DNA from: Vibrio cidicii
GTDB lineage: Bacteria > Pseudomonadota > Gammaproteobacteria > Enterobacterales > Vibrionaceae
Direction of reading: 5' to 3'
Length of the DNA: 64,000 nt
NCBI RefSeq assembly: GCF_009763805.1
Contig: NZ_CP046804.1
Coordinates: 682,001 to 746,000, forward strand
Position numbers and translations under genes: made by a program. The notes under the pieces are model-generated. The model had not been told where the DNA came from, made no database searches, and worked only from the letters and a program-made list of their open reading frames with translations. The stretch's first letter is position 1; each line of letters starts with the position of its first letter. Of the stretch, positions 58,157 to 64,000 are shown one piece after another.

Positions 58157-59575
58157 TTAGTAGTTGCGGATCGCAGCAAACGCTTGTTGCAACTTCTGTG
58201 TATCTTTTTTACCCGGTGCGCTTTCGACCCCGGAGTTGAAATCCAATCCTAGACAGCCGAGTGAAGCCGCTTGCTTTGCATTGTCTGCGTTCAAGCCACC
58301 CGCGAGCATCACCTTGCTCGGGTCGCCGATTAAGCTCCAGTCGAAGGCTTTGCCTGTGCCACCGCTTTGGTTGCCGACTTGGGCATCGAGAAGATGTCTG
58401 TCGACATGTTGGGTGAGGCGCTGCGTAGCGTGATCGGTCACGCCGTAGGCTTTCCAAATCGCGATATGCTCGGCGAGTAGGCTACGCAACTGCGTCACAT
58501 AGTGTTGATCTTCTTCGCCATGCAGCTGCACTGCGGCAATACCGAGTGAATTGGCGGTTTGCGCCACAAATTCAAGCGATTGATTTTGAAAAACGCCGAC
58601 GTAGTGCAGCGGCGCGCCACTCATAACCAAGCGTGCGCTGTCGGTATCCACCACGCGTTTTGACTGCTCAGCGAAAATCAGCCCGCCAAACACGGCCCCC
58701 GCATGGTACGCTTTGGCTGCGTCATCGGGTTGAGTCAGGCCACACACTTTATTCTCACCTAGCATTACTTTGCGCACCGCCAGTTCAAGATTTTCCTCGG
58801 CCATTAGCGAGCTGCCAATTAAGAAACCATTGGCAAACTGAGCCAGGTCACGCACTTGCTGGTGGGTGTAGATCCCCGATTCAGAGATGACAACCGCATT
58901 TGGTGCCAGTTTGCGCAGGGTAGGTGCGAGTAATTTGGTGCGATTCAGATCGGTGGTCAAATCACGCAGGTTTCGGTTGTTGATGCCAATGACTCTTGCC
59001 CCTAAGTTGACCGCGCGGGCTAACTCTTCCTCATTGCTGATTTCGGTCAGCACGCCCATATTGAGCCGGTGGGCAACGTTTGCCAGCGTTTGGTACTGCT
59101 CATCGTCCAAAACGGACAACATCAGCAAAATGGCATCCGCTTGGTAGTGTCGTGCCAGCATGACCTGATACGGATCGACCATAAAATCTTTACACAGTAC
59201 GGGCTGTTTCACTTGCTTGCGTACTTGCGGCAGGAAGTCAAAACTCCCTTGGAAATATTTCTCATCGGTCAGGACGGAAATGGCGTCTGCATGTCGGTTA
59301 TACACCGAGGCGATGTAATCCAAATCAAACTCTTGACGAATAAGTCCTTTCGATGGAGATGCTTTTTTACACTCAGTGATGAACACCGTTTTGCCGGTGG
59401 ACAGTGCTTGATAAAAGCTGCGATCGGAAGGGATGAGATCCGCTTCGAAGGTATTTAAAGGTTGCTGCTGTTTACGTAAAGCAACCCATTGATATTTATC
59501 GCGTACAATCTTTGCCAGCACTTCGGCCATTTGCGCTTCTTGCACCGATACGTGCTCGGACAGTTTTTCGCTCAT
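58157..59575 (-). CDS. trpCF: Bifunctional indole-3-glycerol-phosphate synthase / PRA isomerase
   Basis: Two fused TIM barrels catalysing consecutive steps from phosphoribosylanthranilate to indole-3-glycerol phosphate, as in enterics. TrpC part (residues 1 to about 260): FITECKKASPSKGLIRQEFD, VLTDEKYFQGSFDFL, VLCKDFMVDPYQV, GINNRNLRDL, VISESGIYTHQQV. TrpF part: KVCGLTQPDDAAKAYHAGAVFGGLIFAEQSKR, VGVFQNQ, VQLHGEED, MLAGGLNADN and LGLDFNSGVESAPGKKD. 472 residues. Confidence 0.96.
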   Translation of the reverse strand: MSEKLSEHVSVQEAQMAEVLAKIVRDKYQWVALRKQQQPLNTFEADLIPSDRSFYQALSTGKTVFITECKKASPSKGLIRQEFDLDYIASVYNRHADAISVLTDEKYFQGSFDFLPQVRKQVKQPVLCKDFMVDPYQVMLARHYQADAILLMLSVLDDEQYQTLANVAHRLNMGVLTEISNEEELARAVNLGARVIGINNRNLRDLTTDLNRTKLLAPTLRKLAPNAVVISESGIYTHQQVRDLAQFANGFLIGSSLMAEENLELAVRKVMLGENKVCGLTQPDDAAKAYHAGAVFGGLIFAEQSKRVVDTDSARLVMSGAPLHYVGVFQNQSLEFVAQTANSLGIAAVQLHGEEDQHYVTQLRSLLAEHIAIWKAYGVTDHATQRLTQHVDRHLLDAQVGNQSGGTGKAFDWSLIGDPSKVMLAGGLNADNAKQAASLGCLGLDFNSGVESAPGKKDTQKLQQAFAAIRNY

Positions 59576-59587
59576 CTCTTTTTCCTT

Positions 59588-60586
59588 TCAGACGTGTGCC
59601 GCGAGTTGTTCAACCAGTTGGTAGGCTTTACCTGAGTTCATCACTTCAATCGCTTGCTGGGTGTTAGCTTTGAGATCTTCATGACCAAACAGGCGCATCA
59701 GCAGTGCGACGTTAACCGCGACGGCACCAAGTTGCGCTTCGCTCCCTTTGCCTGTCAAGAGGTGCGTGATGATGGCGCGGTTTTCTTGCGGATCGCCGCC
59801 CTTAATCGCGTCAAGCGGGTGCTTTTGCAGGCCAAAATCGGCGGGCGTGAGAGTGTACTCATGGATTTTGCCATCTTTGATTTCCGCAACCGTGGTTTCG
59901 CCGTGGATTGCCACTTCATCTAACCCGCTACCATGTACCACCGCCGCGCGCTTCATGCCCATTTTCAACATGGTTTGTGCAATCGGCTTGACCAGCTCTT
60001 GGCTGTAGACGCCCATCAGTTCGATATTGGGCCGCGCCGGATTAATCAGTGGGCCGAGGATATTGAAAATCGTCCGGGTTTTCATGGTTTGGCGCACAGG
60101 CATCGCATGGCGGACACCGCTGTGATACTGCGGCGCGAACAAAAAGGCGACGCCAATCTCATCCATCGCTCGGCGAGTATCTTCGGCGCTCATCGCCAAA
60201 TTGATGCCAAACGAGTCAAGCAGATCGGAAGATCCCGATTTGCTCGACACACTGCGGTTGCCGTGTTTGGCAATTTTCAGCCCGCACGCCGCAGCCACAA
60301 ACGCCGCTGTGGTGGAGATGTTGATGGTGTTGTGCCCATCGCCACCAGTGCCGACGATATCAGCAAAGTCGTAATCTGGACGAGGGAAAGGGTTAGCGTT
60401 GGCCAATAAGGCTTTGGCGGCGCCAGCGATCTCATCTGGCGTTTCGCCTTTGATTTTCAATGCGGTGAGCGCTGATGCCATCAAAATCGGGTCCAACTCA
60501 CCGCGAATAATGGTGTCGAACAGCTGCTGGCTCTCTTGCTCACTTAGCGACTGCTGCTCATAAAGTTTGTTGATGATAGTTTGCAT
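59588..60586 (-). CDS. trpD: Anthranilate phosphoribosyltransferase
   Basis: Adds phosphoribosyl from PRPP to anthranilate. It has 332 residues and is a separate gene, not fused to trpG as in E. coli. Features: the PRPP loop [72 protein letters not shown] and [12 protein letters not shown]. It lies 18 bases after trpG and 12 before trpCF. Confidence 0.97.
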   Translation of the reverse strand: MQTIINKLYEQQSLSEQESQQLFDTIIRGELDPILMASALTALKIKGETPDEIAGAAKALLANANPFPRPDYDFADIVGTGGDGHNTINISTTAAFVAAACGLKIAKHGNRSVSSKSGSSDLLDSFGINLAMSAEDTRRAMDEIGVAFLFAPQYHSGVRHAMPVRQTMKTRTIFNILGPLINPARPNIELMGVYSQELVKPIAQTMLKMGMKRAAVVHGSGLDEVAIHGETTVAEIKDGKIHEYTLTPADFGLQKHPLDAIKGGDPQENRAIITHLLTGKGSEAQLGAVAVNVALLMRLFGHEDLKANTQQAIEVMNSGKAYQLVEQLAAHV

Positions 60587-60604
60587 AATGGTCTCTCCCT
60601 GTCC

Positions 60605-61183
60605 TTACGCTAGCGCCCAGTCAATAGCATTGGCGAGCAGTGTCGCGCCGTACGTGGTCATGATCGATTCTGGGTGAAATTGAAAGCCGCACACCTTGTC
60701 TTGCTCATTCACTACCGACATGACCAAGCCGTCCACTTCCGCGGTGACGGTCAAGCTCTCGGGCACTTTTGTCGCGACTAAAGAGTGGTAGCGAGCAATC
60801 GCGAGAGGCGAAGGCAAAGTAGAATAAATCGCGTGACCTTGGTGCGCCATCATCGACACTTTGCCGTGAATGATCTCGCCCGCACCAGCAACGATACCGC
60901 CATACGCCTCGACGATGGCCTGATGACCAAGGCAGATGCCAATGACTGGCACTTTGCCTTTCACGCGTTGAATCAGCTCCGGCATCGAGCCCGCTTCTGA
61001 CGGAGCACCCGGACCCGGTGAGAGAAGCACCACAGGTTGTTCGAGCTTGGCAATGGCTTGCTCAATCACCTTCGCAGCAATGTGGTTACGGTAAATGGTT
61101 ACTTTGTGGCCAAGTGAACGGAACTGATCCACTAGGTTGTAGGTGAACGAATCGAAGTTGTCGATAAATACGATGTCAGCCAT
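60605..61183 (-). CDS. trpG: Anthranilate synthase glutaminase subunit
   Basis: Class I glutamine amidotransferase that feeds ammonia to TrpE. It has 192 residues. The catalytic triad is present: Cys in [15 protein letters not shown], His and Glu in [13 protein letters not shown]. The N-terminus reads [23 protein letters not shown]. Five bases follow trpE. Confidence 0.96.
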   Translation of the reverse strand: MADIVFIDNFDSFTYNLVDQFRSLGHKVTIYRNHIAAKVIEQAIAKLEQPVVLLSPGPGAPSEAGSMPELIQRVKGKVPVIGICLGHQAIVEAYGGIVAGAGEIIHGKVSMMAHQGHAIYSTLPSPLAIARYHSLVATKVPESLTVTAEVDGLVMSVVNEQDKVCGFQFHPESIMTTYGATLLANAIDWALA

Positions 61184-61188
61184 GTCCG

Positions 61189-62751
61189 TTACTCCTTATG
61201 TGCTTTCTGGATGGCAGAAATAACGGCCTGCGCCTTGCCGCGCGTCTCATCGGCTTCGGCTTGTGGGTCGGAGTCAAACACCACCCCCGCACCCGCTTGC
61301 ACTTGAGCGATGCCATTTTCGACGTAAGCTGAGCGGATCACGATGCAGGTGTCCAAGGTGCCTTCACCCGTTAAATAACCGACCGCACCGCCGTAACTGC
61401 CACGACGCGCGCCCTCCACATCGCGGATAAGCTGCATTGCGCGGATTTTTGGTGCGCCAGTCAGGGTGCCCATGTTCATGCAAGCTTGGTAGGCGTGCAG
61501 CGCATCCAGATCGGCGCGAAGTTGTCCTACCACGCGTGAGACCAAATGCATCACATGGCTGTAACGGTCAACTTTGAGCAAATCGGCAACATGGCGAGTG
61601 CCCGCTTGTGAGATTCGTGCGACGTCATTGCGCGCAAGATCCACCAACATCATATGCTCGGCGTTCTCTTTTTTGTCGGTGCGCAATTCCAGCTCGATAC
61701 GACTGTCGAGATCAAAATCAATCTCACCATTGGCTCGTTTGCCGCGACGGCGGGTCCCCGCAATCGGATATATTTCCACTTGGTTGGTGTCGGTTTCGTA
61801 TTTCAGTGCGCTTTCTGGTGATGCGCCAAATAAGGTAAACAGCTCATCTTGCATGTAGAACATGTAAGGGCTTGGGTTACTCAGCTTCAACTCTTTATAC
61901 GCTGCCAGCGGCGAAGGGCAGGGGAGCGTAAAACGGCGTGATGGCACCACTTGGAAGATGTCGCCTTTGACCACGTACTGTTTGAGATCGCGGACGATTT
62001 GGCAAAAAGCTTCGTCGCTGACACTCGGAGTGGCATCCACTTGTGCAAGTTTCACCGCTTGAGGCAGAGTTTTTGGATCGGCGCAGAGTGTACTGATTTG
62101 CTCAATGCGTGTTTCAAGTACGGATTTTTGCTCACTGTTGGCAAATAGCGTTGCTTGCAGGTGACAACTTTCCGTTTGGTGATCGACCACCAGCAGTGTC
62201 TCTGCGACATAAAATACGTAGTCTGGACATTGGTTCGTGGCGCTGGCGGGGCCCAAAGGTTCAAAATTGGCCACCAGATCGTAAGCAAACAGACCGCCGA
62301 TAAACAGCGCATGTTTGTCATGACCACCTAAATCAAAGCTGTGCTGAATTAAACGCAGTGCGTCAAAGCTAGACGCTTCGCGCAGACGCGAATCTTCGTC
62401 TAAGGTGTCGTCGGATTCGCTGAAGGTTAACGTCAGTGTTTGTCCGTCGAACTGCTGCTTGATCTCAGGTTGGATATTCCCCTGTACATGCGCCAGCAGA
62501 TGACGACCGTTATCCGTGAGGGCATTGCAGGTGACGGTTTGCCCGTAGCAGACAATACGCAAGGCGGAATCGACAATTAACAGACTCTTGAGATCCTGCT
62601 TCGAATCAATCTCGGCAGATTCGAGCAACAAGCTGTCCGTCTTGCTTTCGCATAAGGTATGGAACAGACGAGTCGGGTCTTGTGTGTATGGGACCGATGC
62701 CGTAATCACATCTAACTTGCCCAAGGTTTTGATCTTAATGGCCTTGTTCAC
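61189..62751 (-). CDS. trpE: Anthranilate synthase component I
   Basis: Converts chorismate and ammonia to anthranilate. It starts with GTG at 62751, seven bases after GGAGG. 520 residues, the E. coli length. The N-terminal tryptophan-binding site for feedback inhibition is present ([11 protein letters not shown], with the LLES motif). The chorismate-binding C-terminal part has [57 protein letters not shown] and [15 protein letters not shown]. First structural gene of the operon. Confidence 0.97.
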   Translation of the reverse strand: MNKAIKIKTLGKLDVITASVPYTQDPTRLFHTLCESKTDSLLLESAEIDSKQDLKSLLIVDSALRIVCYGQTVTCNALTDNGRHLLAHVQGNIQPEIKQQFDGQTLTLTFSESDDTLDEDSRLREASSFDALRLIQHSFDLGGHDKHALFIGGLFAYDLVANFEPLGPASATNQCPDYVFYVAETLLVVDHQTESCHLQATLFANSEQKSVLETRIEQISTLCADPKTLPQAVKLAQVDATPSVSDEAFCQIVRDLKQYVVKGDIFQVVPSRRFTLPCPSPLAAYKELKLSNPSPYMFYMQDELFTLFGASPESALKYETDTNQVEIYPIAGTRRRGKRANGEIDFDLDSRIELELRTDKKENAEHMMLVDLARNDVARISQAGTRHVADLLKVDRYSHVMHLVSRVVGQLRADLDALHAYQACMNMGTLTGAPKIRAMQLIRDVEGARRGSYGGAVGYLTGEGTLDTCIVIRSAYVENGIAQVQAGAGVVFDSDPQAEADETRGKAQAVISAIQKAHKE

Positions 62752-62890
62752 AAGACCTCCTTATTATTTCAAATCTGTTCTAGCTTCCTGTTGTACATAC
62801 TCGCACAAAGCAAACGTTCGCCCAACGTACAATTTAGTCAATCTGGTGAATATTTAATCGCTTGAATGTGAGTTATACAACAAAACAAAA

Positions 62891-62911
62891 AGCCCGCTGT
62901 TTAGGCGGGCT
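62891..62911 (-). terminator. trp attenuator
   Basis: On the minus strand AGCCCGC/GCGGGCT closes a seven-bp hairpin with a seven-base loop and is followed by TTTTTGTTTTG, 22 bases beyond the leader peptide stop. This is the classical Rho-independent attenuator, controlled by ribosome stalling at the Trp codons of trpL. Confidence 0.9.
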
Positions 62912-62932
62912 TCGTATCATGAGTGTCCTGAA

Positions 62933-63058
62933 TTAAAAGTACACGTTTGCCCACCAAGAACTTGTCCAGATGCGCCACCAAGCTAACTCCGCTGCATTCG
63001 ATTTCTCGTCATGCAGAGCAAGTTTCGCTTTTTGCTTTTGGTTAAGTTCTTGTAACAT
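62933..63058 (-). CDS. trpL: trp operon leader peptide
   Basis: A 41-residue peptide starting MLQELNQKQK and ending LAWWRIWTSSWWANVYF. Five Trp codons, in two pairs and one single, within 12 codons make it a tryptophan sensor: ribosome stalling here prevents formation of the attenuator downstream. It is longer than the 14-residue enteric leader, as in other Vibrio. Start at the ATG at 63058. Confidence 0.93.
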   Translation of the reverse strand: MLQELNQKQKAKLALHDEKSNAAELAWWRIWTSSWWANVYF

Positions 63059-63090
63059 AGTCGGCCTTACAGTCAGGTACTTTGTATTTG

Positions 63091-63110
63091 TGTACTAGTT
63101 AACTAGTGCA
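63091..63110. promoter_or_regulatory. TrpR operator
   Basis: TGTACTAGTTAACTAGTGCA, a near-perfect palindrome with the core ACTAGTTAACTAGT that is identical to the enteric trp operator core. It overlaps the -10 box of the trp promoter. Confidence 0.9.
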
Positions 63111-63125
63111 AGGGTAAAAAGTCAA
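63097..63125 (-). promoter_or_regulatory. trp operon promoter
   Basis: On the minus strand, -35 TTGACT (63125-63120), a 17-base spacer and -10 TTAACT (63102-63097). This is the architecture of the E. coli trp promoter, with the -10 box inside the TrpR operator. The -35 box lies 19 bases from the divergent yciV start, so the two genes share this short region. Confidence 0.85.
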
Positions 63126-63143
63126 CCCCCAAGAAGCAAATAT

Positions 63144-64000
63144 ATGAGAATAGATCTACACAGCCATACCACTGCCTCTGATGGCCGACTCACACCAGCG
63201 CAGTTGATTGACCGCGCAATCAGCTTTGAGCTGGATGTTTTAGCGGTCACCGATCATGATACTGTGCAAGCGCTGGAGGAGATTCACCGTTATGTGGCGC
63301 AGAATCAATTGTCGCTCACTATCATTAACGGCATTGAAATTTCGACCGTGTGGCAAAACAAAGATATCCATATTGTTGGTTTGAATATCGACCCACAAAA
63401 TGTTCAATTAAGCCAACTGATCGCTCAGCAGCAAGCGCATCGAGTCGCTCGCTCGGAAATGATCGCGCAGCGCCTTGGCAAAGCAACGCGAGAAGGAGTA
63501 CTTGAAGAGGTCAGAGCCATTGCCGATGGTGCGCCAGTGACTCGCGCCCATTTTGCCAAATGGTTGGTGGATAACGGTTTTGCAAAGAATATGCAGCAGG
63601 TGTTTAAAAAATACCTGACACGCAACAATCCCGGTTACGTGCCGCCGAATTGGTGTTCAATGGCTGATGCCATCGGCGCGATCCATGCCGCGGGGGGCCT
63701 GGCCGTGCTGGCTCATCCGGGGCGTTATGATCTCACGGCCAAGTGGTTAAAACGGTTGTTGCAAGCGTTTGTCGAGGCCGGTGGGGATGCTATGGAGGTG
63801 GCCCAACCACAACAATCGCAACAAGAAAGACGCACGTTGGCTGATTATGCTATACAATACAAACTATTAGCTTCCCAAGGCAGCGATTTTCACTATCCAT
63901 CCCCGTGGATGGAGTTGGGAAGAAACCTCTGGTTGCCCTCCGGCGTAGAACCAGTTTGGAAAGATTGGGGTTTAGAGTCCGCTCCTTTGGAGCCAGCACA
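63144..64000 (+). CDS. yciV: PHP-domain RNase AM / 5'-3' exoribonuclease (YciV), 3' end cut off
   Basis: Metal-dependent PHP phosphoesterase; enteric YciV (RNase AM) trims 5' ends of rRNA and degrades 3',5'-bisphosphate nucleotides. It starts at the ATG at 63144 and has [57 protein letters not shown], the middle [22 protein letters not shown] and [14 protein letters not shown], giving the full set of PHP metal ligands visible to me. 285 residues are present before the right edge, nearly the whole protein. It is divergent from the trp operon, as in enterics. Confidence 0.93.
   Translation, partial: MRIDLHSHTTASDGRLTPAQLIDRAISFELDVLAVTDHDTVQALEEIHRYVAQNQLSLTIINGIEISTVWQNKDIHIVGLNIDPQNVQLSQLIAQQQAHRVARSEMIAQRLGKATREGVLEEVRAIADGAPVTRAHFAKWLVDNGFAKNMQQVFKKYLTRNNPGYVPPNWCSMADAIGAIHAAGGLAVLAHPGRYDLTAKWLKRLLQAFVEAGGDAMEVAQPQQSQQERRTLADYAIQYKLLASQGSDFHYPSPWMELGRNLWLPSGVEPVWKDWGLESAPLEPA

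Noticed and set aside
62809-62822. AGCAAACGTTCGCC between the attenuator and trpE as a PurR site
   Set aside because: One mismatch from the palindrome and inside the transcribed leader. Without other support I treat it as chance.
1-64000. tRNA, rRNA, CRISPR arrays, prophage or integron cassettes
   Set aside because: I looked for them and saw none. The only mobile element I can support is the IS1634-family copy at 23632-25392.

Overview
The window is a piece of a Vibrionaceae chromosome, most likely Vibrio, and my guess is V. vulnificus or a close relative. The protein sequences, the trpE-G-D-CF-B-A operon with a tryptophan-rich leader peptide, the Flp/Tad pilus locus, a DASH cryptochrome and a putative GspS-beta pilotin all fit. 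No rRNA, tRNA, CRISPR array or prophage is visible.

Layout. 1-2.0 kb: start of uhpT (minus strand) and a di-haem peroxidase. 2.0-9.6 kb: an L-arabinose locus (araH, araG, araF on the minus strand; araB, araD, araA, an unknown gene and araC on the plus strand) that is badly decayed. Large internal deletions have fused araF to araG and cut araA, araB and araH, and only araD still reads as complete. 9.6-22.3 kb: a complete tad locus in the order flp, tadV, rcpC, rcpA, rcpB, tadZ, tadA, tadB, tadC, tadD, tadE, tadF, tadG, followed by a small secreted protein and an OmpA-like protein. 22.3-31.8 kb: two paralogous diguanylate cyclases, a dead IS1634-family element, a chemoreceptor, an SDR oxidoreductase, a DASH cryptochrome and a Ntn-hydrolase. 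32.4-41.5 kb: an AraC/GyrI-like regulator, an RND efflux operon and a SulP transporter. 41.6-48.6 kb: a PLP enzyme, ygiQ, a PAS/GGDEF/EAL/CBS protein and small genes. 48.6-56 kb: metR/metE, the putative gspS-beta, yciI, yciA, yciB and a dicarboxylate symporter. 56-64 kb: the trp operon with attenuator, leader peptide and TrpR-controlled promoter, divergent from an RNase AM/YciV gene.

Two structural points stand out. (1) Many otherwise normal genes carry a single extra base. In ten of them the extra base can be placed in the same five-mer, GAAAC (or GTTTC), where conservation requires GAAC (or GTTC). GAAC/GTTC is the core motif of one class of DNA phosphorothioation (Dnd) systems, so this may be a modification-linked sequencing artefact rather than decay. 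No dnd gene lies in the window. (2) The gene order SDR(-) / X / diguanylate cyclase(+) / Ntn-hydrolase(-) occurs twice. In one copy X is the DASH cryptochrome and all genes are intact. In the other X is the whole tad locus, and the flanking SDR and hydrolase survive only as remnants. This suggests a duplicated module into which the tad locus was placed.

The arabinose lesions are of another kind (kilobase deletions, in-frame stops) and look like real decay. All family comparisons are from memory; no alignments or searches were run.
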